DNA of 64,000 nucleotides from Gammaproteobacteria bacterium (GCA_018814405.1 JAHIZO010000004.1:124001-188000); one strand, 5' to 3'. Counted from the stretch's first letter, positions 27,520-36,503 are shown. A program made the numbers and translations. Notes: generated from the letters alone by a model not told the origin.

Positions 27520-27621
27520 TTTGGCTCCGTTTGAATAAAGTGCGGCTTTTGCGCACGGCGAGCGTGAGACTACGCAAGCAGCGAAAAAGTTGCAACTTCA
27601 TCGCACATTAATGCGCGGTTT

Positions 27622-27650
27622 TTGGATGGCAAGATGATTTCGGGTATCAT
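27622..27650 (+). promoter_or_regulatory. Promoter of tRNA-Ser with GC-rich discriminator
   Basis: TTGGAT (27622-27627), a 17-bp spacer, TATCAT (27645-27650), then GCGCGGCG directly downstream. The GC-rich discriminator is typical of stable-RNA promoters under stringent control. Transcription would start near 27657, about 50 nt before the mature tRNA. Confidence 0.7.
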
Positions 27651-27707
27651 GCGCGGCGTTGCTTACACACGGCCACGGGCCGCTTGTTGTAAGTGATTGA
27701 TGAATAA

Positions 27708-27797
27708 GGAAGCGTGGCCGAGCGGTTGAAGGCACCGGTCTTGAAAACCGGCAACGATGCGAGTCGTTCGTGAGTTCGAATCTCACCGCTTCCGCCA
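27708..27797 (+). tRNA. tRNA-Ser (anticodon UGA)
   Basis: 90 nt. The acceptor stem ggaagcg (27708-27714) pairs with cgcttcc (27787-27793), followed by discriminator G and an encoded CCA. The anticodon stem ccggt/accgg closes the loop cttgaaa with anticodon TGA at 27742-27744. A long variable arm (class II tRNA) and T-arm gtgag-ttcgaat-ctcac are present. It reads UCA codons. The YfaZ-like gene follows 24 bp later. Confidence 0.97.
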
Positions 27798-27820
27798 ATC
27801 ACCCAATAAAGGAGTTCTAT

Positions 27821-28390
27821 ATGTTGCGTCGTATTGTTGCTGCAGCACTGATCATGGTCGGTTCTTCGGCTTTTGCGGACACGTTGGATATCAACCTGAG
27901 CAACAGCACCGCTCAGTTTAAATATACGGTTCCAAGCGGTATCGCAGGTAAGTCCGATCTGTTTGCCTCGCTGGCATACAACGATGTGAACGACATCATG
28001 GTCGATGCCGGTCTGCTGGTATTGAACGAAGAAGGCAGTGTGTCCGGCCTGTCGCTGGGCATCGGCGCCAAGGTCGTGGCGGCTTCCCTGAGCAAGGTAG
28101 CGACGTCGCGCAAGCTGGTGTCCGGTGTGGCACTGGGCGCACAAGTGCGTTTCGAGCTGCCAAATGATCGTCGCTTTGCTTTCGTGGGCGAGTACAACTA
28201 CGCACCGCGTATCATCAGCTTTGGCGATGTGGATCACTTCACGCAGGGCATGGCGCGTTTCGAGTTCGCAATGTCGCCACTGACACAGGCTTACATCGGC
28301 TACCGTTCCAGCAAGTTCATTATGAGGAATGGTTTCCCCGAAGGTGTGGTGGATAACGGCGGTCACATCGGCGTGCGCCTGTCGTTCTAA
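27821..28390 (+). CDS. YfaZ-family outer-membrane protein
   Basis: 189 residues from ATG 27821 with AAAGGAG at 27808-27814. A signal peptide (cut after ...SSAFA) is followed by alternating amphipathic strands ending in VRLSF, the usual C-terminal Phe of beta barrels. The pattern fits the YfaZ family of small outer-membrane barrels of unknown role. It ends with its own terminator, and read-through from the tRNA promoter is possible. Confidence 0.83.
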   Translation: MLRRIVAAALIMVGSSAFADTLDINLSNSTAQFKYTVPSGIAGKSDLFASLAYNDVNDIMVDAGLLVLNEEGSVSGLSLGIGAKVVAASLSKVATSRKLVSGVALGAQVRFELPNDRRFAFVGEYNYAPRIISFGDVDHFTQGMARFEFAMSPLTQAYIGYRSSKFIMRNGFPEGVVDNGGHIGVRLSF

Positions 28391-28410
28391 GTATTACTGA
28401 ATCACATACA

Positions 28411-28444
28411 AAAACGCCCCGGTCTAACCGGGGCGTTTTGTTTT
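28411..28444. terminator. Bidirectional terminator between yfaZ-like gene and feoB
   Basis: Perfect stem aaaacgccccggt with accggggcgtttt around a short cta-type loop, with T-runs on both strands. It serves the plus-strand YfaZ gene and the minus-strand feoAB operon. Confidence 0.92.
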
Positions 28445-28461
28445 GTACGAGATGAATCACT

Positions 28462-30249
28462 TCAATATCCGAGTGCCCGTGCCGATTGGAAGAACACAAA
28501 ACTGATGCCCCAAGCTAGCGCCAGTGACCAGCCCAGCGTGAATAGCGTATATCGCATGTCCTTGGCCTCGGTGCGCAAGGTGGCGATGGTGGACAGGCAG
28601 GGCGTGTAGACCAGCGTGAACAGCATGAAGCTATAGGCCTGTACCCAGTCCAGCTGTAGTCCCAGTGCGCCGCTCAATGCATCCCCGCTCATCCCGTAGA
28701 TCACCGCCAGCGAGCCGATCACGATCTCTTTGGCAACGAAGCCGAAGATCAGCGCGATGGTCAGCTGCTCATTGATGCCGATGGGCGCAAAGATCGGATG
28801 CAACGCACTGCCGATCATGCCGGCCAAGGTATCCGGCCCGCCCGCTGCGGCGGATGACGGCAGGTTGGTGAGCAGCCATACCAGCACCACACCGGCGATG
28901 ATGAATTGCGTGGCACGGCTGAGGAAATGGCGCACTTCGATCCAGCCGCGCAGCAGCATCTGGCGCAGGGTGGGGAAGCGATAGGGCGGCAGTTCCAGTA
29001 CGAATGGCTCGCTGCTCTGGAACTTGTTGCGGAACAGCAGTGCGGTGAGGATGGCAGCGGCGAAGCTGAACAGGTACAAGCTGAACAACACTAGCGGCGC
29101 ATGCTGCGGCGAGAATAATGCGGCCGTGATGAACACGAACACCTGCAGACGTGCCGAGCACAGCGAGAACGGGATCACCAGCATGGTCAGCAGGCGCAAG
29201 CTGCGCGAACGCATCACACGCGTGCCCATCAGTGCCGGTACGTTGCAGCCGAAGCCCATCAACAGCATCACGAAGCCGCGCCCATCCAGCCCCATTTTCG
29301 CCATCAGTGCATCCATCAGGAAAGCCGCACGCGACAGATAGCCGCTGTCTTCCACCATGGCCATGAACAAGAAGAACAGCACGATGATGGGCACGAAGGC
29401 CGCAACCGTCGCCACGCCGTTGAAGATGCCGTCCAGTAGCAGGCCGGACAGCCAGGGCGGCGCTCCGGCGACTGCGGCTTCCAGTACCGCGCTGCGCAGC
29501 CAACTCAGTGCTTCGGCAACGCCGCCTTGCAACGGCTGTCCAAGCAGGAAGATGCCTTGGAACAACAGATACATGATGCCGAAGAAGATGGGTAGACCGA
29601 GCCAGGGATGCAACATCACACGGTCGAGTTTATCGGTGAGGTGCTCAGGCATCTGTACCGGCACTTGTACCGCATGATGCAGCACGCGCGCCATCTCGGA
29701 TTCGATGTGCTCGTCCTGTTCCAGTTGCGAACGCAACTGCTCGGCCATGCCGGGCGTGGGGTAGCGCAAAGCCTTGGTGACGGCCTGTAGCGCATCCTGA
29801 TAGCCGGCGCCGTATTTGCCGCTGAGCAGGTAGATAGGCAAGCCGAGCATCTCGGCCATCTTTTCGTTGTCGATGGTGATGCCGTATTTGCGTGCTTCGT
29901 CCGACATATTGAGCAGTACTACCATGTTCATGTTGAGCTGTTTCAGCTGCAGCAGCAGACTCATCTGGCGTTCGATCTGCGTGGCGTTCAGTACCACCAG
30001 TGCCAGATCGGGCACGTTGTCATGCAGAAAGTGGCGTACCACCTGCTCGTCGTCGGAGAAACCGTGCAGGTCATAGATGCCGGGCAGGTCGATGATCTCC
30101 ACCATATCTCCACCCAGCAATATCTTGCCAGACAGCAGCTCGACCGTGATGCCAGGCCAGTTTCCGACGCGAGCGGCACCGCCGGTCATGCGGTTGAACA
30201 GGGTGGACTTGCCGGTGTTGGGCATACCCAACAATGCGATGCGTTTCAT
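28462..30249 (-). CDS. feoB: Ferrous iron transport protein B
   Basis: 595 residues from ATG 30249, the inner-membrane Fe(II) transporter. The N-terminal G domain has GMPNTGKST (8-16), IDLPGIYDL and NMSDEA; the last replaces the usual NxxD spacing with N-M-S-D. The membrane part carries two Gate repeats (MGFGCNVPALMGTRVMRSRSLRLLT with the essential Cys; FVAKEIVIGSLAVIYG). It is shorter than E. coli FeoB (773) because the middle soluble linker and C-terminal tail are reduced. It overlaps feoA by ATGA. Confidence 0.94.
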   Translation of the reverse strand: MKRIALLGMPNTGKSTLFNRMTGGAARVGNWPGITVELLSGKILLGGDMVEIIDLPGIYDLHGFSDDEQVVRHFLHDNVPDLALVVLNATQIERQMSLLLQLKQLNMNMVVLLNMSDEARKYGITIDNEKMAEMLGLPIYLLSGKYGAGYQDALQAVTKALRYPTPGMAEQLRSQLEQDEHIESEMARVLHHAVQVPVQMPEHLTDKLDRVMLHPWLGLPIFFGIMYLLFQGIFLLGQPLQGGVAEALSWLRSAVLEAAVAGAPPWLSGLLLDGIFNGVATVAAFVPIIVLFFLFMAMVEDSGYLSRAAFLMDALMAKMGLDGRGFVMLLMGFGCNVPALMGTRVMRSRSLRLLTMLVIPFSLCSARLQVFVFITAALFSPQHAPLVLFSLYLFSFAAAILTALLFRNKFQSSEPFVLELPPYRFPTLRQMLLRGWIEVRHFLSRATQFIIAGVVLVWLLTNLPSSAAAGGPDTLAGMIGSALHPIFAPIGINEQLTIALIFGFVAKEIVIGSLAVIYGMSGDALSGALGLQLDWVQAYSFMLFTLVYTPCLSTIATLRTEAKDMRYTLFTLGWSLALAWGISFVFFQSARALGY

Positions 30250-30491
30250 GCGCAGCCGGCTCCTTTGCATACTTCTATCTTATTGGCTTCGTTACGGCGC
30301 AAGACGACATCGGTGGTGCCCAGACGTACTTGCAGTGGGCCGGAAAAGGCGGCTTGGCGCACCAGTTCGATCTGCTTACCCTTGCGGAAGCCCAGTGCGA
30401 GTAGGCGCTGATGCAGTGCCTGCTCGGCATGGATGGCAACGATGGTGGCGAGATCGCCCGGTTGCAGGGAGGTTAAAGTGGATGCTGACAT
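30246..30491 (-). CDS. feoA: Ferrous iron transport protein A
   Basis: 81 residues from ATG 30491, a small SH3-like protein that supports FeoB: LQPGDLATIVAIHA, ALHQRLLALGFRKGKQIELV, PLQVRLGTTDVVLRRNEANKIEV. Translation is coupled to feoB by a 4-bp overlap. No feoC follows. The intergenic space to dapA is under 100 bp, and no clear Fur box was seen there. Confidence 0.93.
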   Translation of the reverse strand: MSASTLTSLQPGDLATIVAIHAEQALHQRLLALGFRKGKQIELVRQAAFSGPLQVRLGTTDVVLRRNEANKIEVCKGAGCA

Positions 30492-30585
30492 GGTCTGTGC
30501 ATTATTCCACAGCCATTGCGCTCCTGTCGCGTAAGCCGGCGTGATTAAGGTAGAATGCGCGCTTCCGAAATGTACTAAAAAGATC

Positions 30586-31461
30586 ATGATTACTGGCAGT
30601 CTCGTAGCAATCGTCACGCCGATGCATGAGGATGGGAGTCTCGACCTTGAGGCATTCCGTGCGTTGATCGATTTCCATATCGCTGAAGGCACCGACGCCA
30701 TCGTGGTGGTTGGCACCACCGGTGAGTCTCCAACTGTCGACCTGGCTGAGCACGAATTGCTCATCGCCGAGGCGGTGAAGCATGCCAACAAGCGCGTGCC
30801 CATCATCGCCGGTACCGGCGCGAACTCCACCAAGGAAGCCATCGAGCTGGCCACCTTCTCCAAGAAGGTCGGTGCGGATGCTTCGCTGACGGTCGTGCCT
30901 TACTACAACAAGCCGACACAGGAAGGCCTGTACCTGCATTTCAAGGCCATCGCCGAAGCGGTGGACATGCCGCACATCCTGTACAACGTGCCGGGCCGCA
31001 CCGGTGCGGATATGAGCAATGACACCGTGCTGCGTCTGGCGCAGATCCCCAATATCATCGGTATCAAGGATGCGACGGGGAATATCGAGCGCGGCAGTGA
31101 ACTGTTGCAGCGTGCACCGAAGGACTTCGCCATCTACAGCGGTGACGATGCCAGCACATTGTCGCTGATGCTGCTCGGAGGCCATGGCACCATCTCGGTG
31201 ACAGCCAACGTCGCCCCCAAGTTGATGCACGAGATGTGCGCGGCCGCGCTGAAGGGGGATGTCGCCACCGCGCGCGAGATCAACTTCCGCCTGCTCGGTC
31301 TGCACCGCAAGCTGTTCATCGAAGCGAATCCGATCCCGGTGAAATGGGCGGTCGCGCGCATGGGCAAGATGAAAAACGTACTGCGTTTGCCGCTCACACC
31401 GCTCACACCTGCCGCCCAACCCGCGGTGGAAGAAGCGATGCGTCAGGCAGGCGTCATTTGA
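30586..31461 (+). CDS. dapA: 4-hydroxy-tetrahydrodipicolinate synthase
   Basis: 291 residues from ATG 30586. It condenses pyruvate with aspartate semialdehyde in lysine and diaminopimelate synthesis. Motifs: [23 protein letters not shown] (Tyr), YNVPGRTG with catalytic Tyr/Arg, and the Schiff-base Lys in [11 protein letters not shown] -10-like TAGAAT is at 30551-30556. It is followed after 16 bp by bamC, as in many proteobacteria. Confidence 0.97.
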   Translation: MITGSLVAIVTPMHEDGSLDLEAFRALIDFHIAEGTDAIVVVGTTGESPTVDLAEHELLIAEAVKHANKRVPIIAGTGANSTKEAIELATFSKKVGADASLTVVPYYNKPTQEGLYLHFKAIAEAVDMPHILYNVPGRTGADMSNDTVLRLAQIPNIIGIKDATGNIERGSELLQRAPKDFAIYSGDDASTLSLMLLGGHGTISVTANVAPKLMHEMCAAALKGDVATAREINFRLLGLHRKLFIEANPIPVKWAVARMGKMKNVLRLPLTPLTPAAQPAVEEAMRQAGVI

Positions 31462-31477
31462 ACTCACTGGAATCACT

Positions 31478-32059
31478 ATGAAAACAAGTAATGCGATCAC
31501 TGCCGTCCTCGCCCTCTCCCTGTTGGCCGGGTGCGGTCTCCTACCCGACCGCAAGCCGGTGGACTACAAGAACGGTGGCACGCCAGCACCTGCGCTGGAA
31601 GTGCCTCCCGATCTGACACTGCCCGGCACCAGCCAGCGTTATGCGATACCGGCGGCTGACGGCACTCAAGTGGCCAGCTATTCCGATTATTCGCGCGATG
31701 TGAAGGAAGCAGAGCAGCCTAGCGTTGCACCAGTGCCCGCTCCAGTTGTGGCGACTGAAGATGAGCCTGCCCGCTTGATGTCGGTGGAAGGGCAGCGCTT
31801 CGTGTTGTTGTCCGAGCCGTTCGATCGTGCTTGGCGCAAGGTCGGTCTGGCGCTGGAGCGCGCGAAGATCGCTACCGGTGATGTGAATCGCAGCAAAGGC
31901 GTGTTCTACCTGAAGACGACCGAAAAGCAGCCGTCTGAACTGCGCGTGCTAGTGCAAGAGACCAAGGGTGTCAGCGTAGTGACGGTCTCTGCAGATGCTG
32001 TTGCAAAAGCCGAAGCGACTCGTATTCTCGATATTCTGTTCACACAGCTGGAGAAGTAA
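31478..32059 (+). CDS. bamC: Outer-membrane assembly lipoprotein BamC
   Basis: 193 residues with lipobox LAGC (Cys19) and the NlpB/BamC pattern: an extended Pro-rich N-terminal stretch (PPDLTLPGTSQRYAIPA) and a helix-grip domain (FDRAWRKVGLALERAKIATGDVNRSKGVFYL). It contains one helix-grip domain where E. coli BamC (344) has two. The position after dapA supports the call. It is part of the BAM complex that inserts beta barrels. Confidence 0.9.
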   Translation: MKTSNAITAVLALSLLAGCGLLPDRKPVDYKNGGTPAPALEVPPDLTLPGTSQRYAIPAADGTQVASYSDYSRDVKEAEQPSVAPVPAPVVATEDEPARLMSVEGQRFVLLSEPFDRAWRKVGLALERAKIATGDVNRSKGVFYLKTTEKQPSELRVLVQETKGVSVVTVSADAVAKAEATRILDILFTQLEK

Positions 32060-32068
32060 AGCGCAGTG

Positions 32069-32833
32069 ATGCGTTTCGCGTTTCTCGGTAGCGGCAGCGA
32101 GGGCAACTCGCTGCTGGTACAAGCCGGTAGCACCACCCTGATGCTCGATTGCGGCTTCTCAACCAATGAGGCCGTATCTCGTCTGGCGCGCCTCGGCATG
32201 CAGGCCGAACAACTCAATGGCATCCTCGTCACTCACGAACATAGCGACCATATCGGCGGTGTGGCACGGCTGGCGCGCAAGTTCAAACTCCCGGTGTGGA
32301 TGACACACGGCACCTTGCTGACACAACGGGCAGCGTTCGCGGATATCAGTGTCACTGAACTCAACCCTCACCATTCCATCACCATCGGAGACATCGAAGT
32401 GCAGCCGTTCTTAGTGCCGCATGACGCACGAGAGCCGGTGCAATACGTGTTCAGCGATGGGCAGCATCGTTTGGGGGTGTTGACCGATACCGGCCATATC
32501 ACGCCACATATCGAAGAATCGTTGACGGGGTGTCATGCCATGGTGCTGGAATGCAATCATGACGAAGAGATGTTGCGTACCGGTCGCTATCCCGCTTCGC
32601 TCAAACAACGTGTAGGTGGACGCTTGGGGCACTTGAGTAACCGTCAGGCAGCAGGCTTGCTGGAAAGCCTCGATACCAGTTGTTTGAAACACATCGTCGC
32701 GGCGCATCTGAGCAAACAGAACAACCAACCGGAGTTGGCAGCGCTAGCTTTGAGTACAGTGCTGTCATGCAAGGAGGAGGAGATCGTTATCGCCTCGCAG
32801 TCTGACGGTTTGCAATGGGTCACCATTGCATGA
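32069..32833 (+). CDS. Metallo-beta-lactamase fold hydrolase, YycJ/PhnP-like
   Basis: 254 residues from ATG 32069; a GTG directly upstream is an alternative. The metal motif THEHSDHIGG, later His (PHDA), Asp (LTDTGH) and His (AAHLS) ligands, and the opening FLGSGSEGNSLLVQAG are typical of YycJ-type exonuclease/phosphodiesterase homologues. The substrate is unproven. It closes the dapA-bamC-MBL run, followed by a strong terminator. Confidence 0.88.
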   Translation: MRFAFLGSGSEGNSLLVQAGSTTLMLDCGFSTNEAVSRLARLGMQAEQLNGILVTHEHSDHIGGVARLARKFKLPVWMTHGTLLTQRAAFADISVTELNPHHSITIGDIEVQPFLVPHDAREPVQYVFSDGQHRLGVLTDTGHITPHIEESLTGCHAMVLECNHDEEMLRTGRYPASLKQRVGGRLGHLSNRQAAGLLESLDTSCLKHIVAAHLSKQNNQPELAALALSTVLSCKEEEIVIASQSDGLQWVTIA

Positions 32834-32847
32834 GGGAGTTGCAAAAG

Positions 32848-32877
32848 AAAAAAGCCGGCGTAAGCCGGCTTTTTTTG
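32848..32877. terminator. Bidirectional terminator
   Basis: Stem aaaaagccggc with gccggcttttt around gtaa. A-run and T-run on either side let it stop both the MBL gene (plus) and the small lipoprotein gene (minus). Confidence 0.9.
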
Positions 32878-32888
32878 TCGTGCGGGTA

Positions 32889-33095
32889 TTACTTGGCAGC
32901 AGATTGCGGAGCTTCGCTGGCCGGTGCGGCTGCTTCGGTTGCGGAAGCAGCGACAGGTGCTACAGCCTCAGTGACTACAGCTTCAGTTGCTGGAGCGGCG
33001 GCAACAGGAGCAGCAGTTTCGGCAGACTTCTCACCACAAGCAGACAAAGACAGGGCCAACAGAGCTGCGATCAATGCAGAGCGTTTCATTTTCAA
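32889..33095 (-). CDS. Small Ala-rich lipoprotein
   Basis: 68 residues (66 if the second ATG is used). Signal sequence with lipobox LSLSAC (Cys20) and then a low-complexity Ala/Thr/Glu/Pro stretch. There is no folded-domain signature. The signal region ALLALSLSACGE is nearly the same as in the 33375-33671 gene, so the two are likely paralogues. Probably a disordered periplasmic lipoprotein; function unknown. Confidence 0.72.
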   Translation of the reverse strand: MKMKRSALIAALLALSLSACGEKSAETAAPVAAAPATEAVVTEAVAPVAASATEAAAPASEAPQSAAK

Positions 33096-33374
33096 TTTTC
33101 CAATCGATAGATAGGTACTACTAGACTTAAGTGAAGGTTTGTATTGAGCTGCCTTTTCTGCAACCTTCCCAAAGAAAAGGCGTCGTATTCTAGCCAGTCC
33201 AATGGGAAATACAAGCGGGATGTGTGGCGAAAAATCCCTTTTATTTCAGTCGGAAAGCACTTCTTTAGGGCGCTGTCAAAAGCATGTAACTGCTGCGATT
33301 GTCTGGCAATTCCAGAGCTGACGGGAGGAGGGCGGTGAATCGGGCTTAACCGACTCACCGGTAGGGCGAAAAGC

Positions 33375-33671
33375 TTACTTGTTGACTGCGTCGGCAGCCT
33401 CGTTGACGGCTTTCTTGGCAGCATCCTTGGCGGCGGCGGTAGCATCATCGGCGACTTCCTTGGCTTTGTCGGCAGCAGCCTGGGCTGCGTCCTCGGCAGC
33501 ACTCTTGGCCGCGTCACCTACATCTTTGGCGGCTTCTTTCGCGGCATCCGTGGCCTTGTCGGCAGCTTCAGCTGCGGCTTTCTTGGCGGCGTTCAGCGAC
33601 TCGGTGGCCTGTTCTCCGCAGGCGGACAAAGAAAGTGCCAGTACGGCGGCGATCAGTGATGCAAATTTCAT
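33375..33671 (-). CDS. Small lipoprotein with Ala/Lys/Asp helical repeats
   Basis: 98 residues. Lipobox LSLSAC with Cys18, then about 75 residues of imperfect 11-residue repeats built on A-A-K-D-A-A (for example KAAAEAADKATDAAKEAAKD). This pattern predicts a long amphipathic helix, similar to LEA-like stress proteins or to Lpp-type coiled lipoproteins. Function unknown. It is monocistronic, in the same direction as its shorter paralogue, with a 279-bp gap between them in which no other gene is visible. Confidence 0.78.
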   Translation of the reverse strand: MKFASLIAAVLALSLSACGEQATESLNAAKKAAAEAADKATDAAKEAAKDVGDAAKSAAEDAAQAAADKAKEVADDATAAAKDAAKKAVNEAADAVNK

Positions 33672-33742
33672 TTTCGTTCCTATCGTTCAATATGAAAAAG
33701 TGAAGGGTCATGCAGTGCGACTTTAACAATACATGTGAAATA

Positions 33743-34234
33743 TCAAAGTCCCAATCGGGTCGGAGTCGCACCTGAATGAGAAGACGCCCACATCTCATGG
33801 AAACGTGAATTCAACTCACGTGCCCCCTCGGGGTCGTTCTTCGCCAGCAGGCCGCGCGTATCGTCGAAGTGAAAGCGGCGTACGTAATGATGGTTGTCCG
33901 CCACGGCGAACGGTTCGGTGACGCCGTGCATGTGGGCCGGGGTCTGATAGATCGCCATACTGTGACTGAACTCGCGCAACAACATCATCATGCGCGGACA
34001 GAAGCGGACCAGATGTTGCGGGTCGTGCGCCAAGATCTGCAGGCGGTTGTTGGTGCTTAGCAACAGGTAATGACGCAGTGCATCGTAGCGCGCTTCTGAA
34101 TTGAAACCGATGTCCGAGAAATCCTTCTCGAAGATGTTCAGCGAGTGTTGGGCCGAACTGCATACTGTATCCAGTGCCGCGATGTAATCGGCAACGCCAT
34201 CAAAAGTGGTGTGTTGCAGTGTCTCGTCGTTCAT
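33743..34234 (-). CDS. Conserved hypothetical protein next to roxA
   Basis: 163 residues from ATG 34234; the frame extends upstream into roxA without similarity. No domain is firmly recognised. Visible features are DALRHYLLLSTNNRLQILAHDPQHLVRFCPRMMMLLREFSHSMAIYQTP and FAVADNHHYVRRFHFDDTRGLLAKNDP, whose layout weakly recalls phospholipase-D-like sensing proteins. It starts 2 bp after the roxA stop, so the two are probably co-transcribed. Confidence 0.75.
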   Translation of the reverse strand: MNDETLQHTTFDGVADYIAALDTVCSSAQHSLNIFEKDFSDIGFNSEARYDALRHYLLLSTNNRLQILAHDPQHLVRFCPRMMMLLREFSHSMAIYQTPAHMHGVTEPFAVADNHHYVRRFHFDDTRGLLAKNDPEGARELNSRFHEMWASSHSGATPTRLGL

Positions 34235-34236
34235 GG

Positions 34237-35370
34237 TCAGCGTCTCCGGGTTGCGGGGGCAAGGTATCCGTCCAGATACCATTCGTACAACAATTCCATC
34301 GCGTCCTGTGTCAATGTGGTTTCAGCGGGCAGGCTGCGTGCGTCGGCCAATCCGCGCAGCACGCGATAATCTTTCTTGCGCACCTTGTATCCCTCGCCGT
34401 TGACGAACACTGTACGGTCCTGACACAGCATCAATGTCTTCAGGTCCAGTGTCACACCACGCTTCTGCACCGCGTCAGAAAATCTGGCTGCAGACAGTGG
34501 TCGGGCAGGGCCATCGAAGAAGATATGCGGCTTGGGCTCGGAGAGATAGCTGCCGAGGAAATTGGCGATATCTTCATCGTCCCAGCGCACCTTGCGGATC
34601 GCAGCACCGACCTGTTTCAACATCGCCGGGCCGATCTCGGAAGGATGTTTCTGCAATTTCAGATCGGGATCGGCATAAGTGCCTTTGATGTCGATGCGGT
34701 CTTGCAGATAAACGAGGAATTGTTCTGCCAACTCTTGATGCCAAGGTGTACGGAAGCCGATGGAATATGTCATGCAGTCGTCTTCCGCGATGCCGTTGTG
34801 CGCACAGTGCGGCGGCAGGTACAGCATGTCGCCAGGTTCCAGCACCCACTCCTGTTCAACTTTGAAATCCTTGAGGATACGCAGCGGTGCGCCTTCGATC
34901 AGCGTCTGGTCTGCTTGCGTGGAAATCTGCCAGCGGCGGTGGCCATGGCCTTGTAACAGGAACACATCGTAGGCATCGAAGTGAGGCCCCACGCCGCCGC
35001 CTTTGGGTGCATAGCTCACCATCAGGTCGTCCAAGCGCGCATGCGGGATGAAATCGAAACTTTTGAGCAGCTCGCTGGCTTCCGGCAGGAAGTGATTCAC
35101 ACCTTGCACCAGCACCGACCATTGGCCTTTCTTGGACAGGCCGGTGAAATCTTTTGCTGTGAATGGCGCGTGACGCAGATCGAATTCGCCGCGCTGATAG
35201 GTGACCAACCGTGCTTGCGCATCTTCGTCGCAAGCCAGTGTCATCAATTGTTTGGGATCGAGCAGCCCCTTGAAGCCGGGCACGGCTTGACGGATAAGCA
35301 GCGGCTTCTTCTGCCAGTAATCGCGCAGGAACTTTTGCGGAGACAATCCGCCGAGCAGGGTGTTTTTCAT
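34237..35370 (-). CDS. roxA: Ribosomal protein arginine oxygenase, JmjC/cupin family
   Basis: 377 residues of the YcfD/RoxA type, a 2-oxoglutarate- and Fe(II)-dependent oxygenase that hydroxylates an Arg of ribosomal protein L16. Iron ligands are His130 and Asp132 (GPHFDAYDVFLLQG) and a distal His near 191 (PPHCAHNG). The N-terminal FLRDYWQKKPLLIRQAV and the C-terminal winged-helix part match the family, and the length fits (373 in E. coli). Confidence 0.9.
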   Translation of the reverse strand: MKNTLLGGLSPQKFLRDYWQKKPLLIRQAVPGFKGLLDPKQLMTLACDEDAQARLVTYQRGEFDLRHAPFTAKDFTGLSKKGQWSVLVQGVNHFLPEASELLKSFDFIPHARLDDLMVSYAPKGGGVGPHFDAYDVFLLQGHGHRRWQISTQADQTLIEGAPLRILKDFKVEQEWVLEPGDMLYLPPHCAHNGIAEDDCMTYSIGFRTPWHQELAEQFLVYLQDRIDIKGTYADPDLKLQKHPSEIGPAMLKQVGAAIRKVRWDDEDIANFLGSYLSEPKPHIFFDGPARPLSAARFSDAVQKRGVTLDLKTLMLCQDRTVFVNGEGYKVRKKDYRVLRGLADARSLPAETTLTQDAMELLYEWYLDGYLAPATRRR

Positions 35371-35473
35371 ACGTGGATTATAGCCCTGCTATATGTATTG
35401 AAAAGTGCATGCAAAAGAAAATTCGGAAGTTCTTGTAACGAGAATTTCGATAGAATGCAGGCAGGAGGACGTT

Positions 35474-35959
35474 ATGCCAACACAAGCTGTACCACTACAA
35501 GCTGGAATGGAGGCGCCGCACTTCGAGTTGCCGGATGCCGACATGGAGACGTTCAAGCTGGTCGCGCAACAAGGCAAGCACAACGTCGTACTGTATTTCT
35601 ACCCACGGGATGACACGCCGGGTTGCACGATGGAAGCGAATGAATTCAGTGATCTTGAGGATTCGTTTGCAAAGCACGACACCATCGTTGTCGGTATCAG
35701 CCGTGATGATTGCATCAGTCATGCTTGCTTCCGCGACAAATACGGACTCTCGGTATTGTTGTTGTCCGATCCCGATGCGCGGATCTGCAAGAAATACGGT
35801 GTCATGTACGAGAAGGAGGTGGATGGACACAAGAAACTCTCCATCCAACGCTCCACCTTCATCATCGACAAGACCGGCACGCTGCGCCACGCCCTCTATG
35901 CCGTTCACGCCCACGGGCATGCACAAGAGATACTTACACTGATAAAGGAAATGAAATGA
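35474..35959 (+). CDS. bcp: Peroxiredoxin, BCP/PrxQ type
   Basis: 161 residues from ATG 35474 with AGGAGG at 35463-35468; the frame opens earlier at 35405 without a good ribosome site. Peroxidatic Cys51 sits in DTPGCTMEANEF. The usual resolving Cys five residues later is absent, but Cys80 and Cys85 (DDCISHACF) could resolve. It reduces peroxides with thioredoxin. The stop overlaps slyD (ATGA). Confidence 0.93.
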   Translation: MPTQAVPLQAGMEAPHFELPDADMETFKLVAQQGKHNVVLYFYPRDDTPGCTMEANEFSDLEDSFAKHDTIVVGISRDDCISHACFRDKYGLSVLLLSDPDARICKKYGVMYEKEVDGHKKLSIQRSTFIIDKTGTLRHALYAVHAHGHAQEILTLIKEMK

Positions 35960-36441
35960 AGATCGAAAAGAACGCCGTCGTCTCGCTAACTTACGCATTG
36001 AATGACGCCAGCGGCGCATTGATCGAACAAGCCAACGACCCCATCAGCTACTTGCACGGTGGTTTCGACGGTATCTTCCCCGCAGTGGAAGAAGCGCTGC
36101 ATGGCAAGGATGTGGGCGACAAGTTCTCCGTGAGCATGACGCCGGATGAAGCTTTCGGTGAATACGAGCACGAATTGGTGAGGGTCGAACCGCGCGACAT
36201 GTTCCCTGCTGAAGTGGCTGTTGGTATGCAATTTGAAGGCGGTGCTGAAGGCGACGATGACGAAGACTTCATGCTCTACACCGTTACCGAAGTCACCGAC
36301 AAAGAAGTCACCGTTGACGGCAACCATCCTTTGGCCGGCAAGACACTGACCTTCTCCGGAACTGTCACAGAAGTACGTGAGGCGTCAGCAGAAGAGTTGG
36401 AACATGGTCATGTGCATGGTGCCGGCGGTCATCACCACTAA
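35956..36441 (+). CDS. slyD: FKBP-type peptidyl-prolyl isomerase, SlyD-like
   Basis: 161 residues. FKBP domain (VSLTYALNDASGALIEQ, FDGIFPAVEEALHGKDVGDKFSV) with an inserted IF chaperone loop (~70-125) and a C-terminal His-rich tail (HGHVHGAGGHHH) able to bind nickel or other metals, as in SlyD. It is coupled to bcp by a 4-bp overlap and followed by a strong terminator. Confidence 0.93.
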   Translation: MKIEKNAVVSLTYALNDASGALIEQANDPISYLHGGFDGIFPAVEEALHGKDVGDKFSVSMTPDEAFGEYEHELVRVEPRDMFPAEVAVGMQFEGGAEGDDDEDFMLYTVTEVTDKEVTVDGNHPLAGKTLTFSGTVTEVREASAEELEHGHVHGAGGHHH

Positions 36442-36456
36442 GCCTAGTCGCTCAGT

Positions 36457-36484
36457 AAAAAAGCCCGCATGAGCGGGCTTTTTT
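36457..36484. terminator. Bidirectional terminator after slyD
   Basis: Stem aaaaaagcccgc with gcgggctttttt around atga. A and T runs on both sides serve slyD and the convergent 36504-36929 gene. Confidence 0.92.
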
Positions 36485-36503
36485 ACTGTTTGCTAATGCG
36501 TGA

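Noticed and set aside
33333-33362. Hairpin downstream of the 33375-33671 lipoprotein gene taken as a terminator
   Set aside because: The stem has a mismatch and no T-run on the minus strand, so it is not listed.
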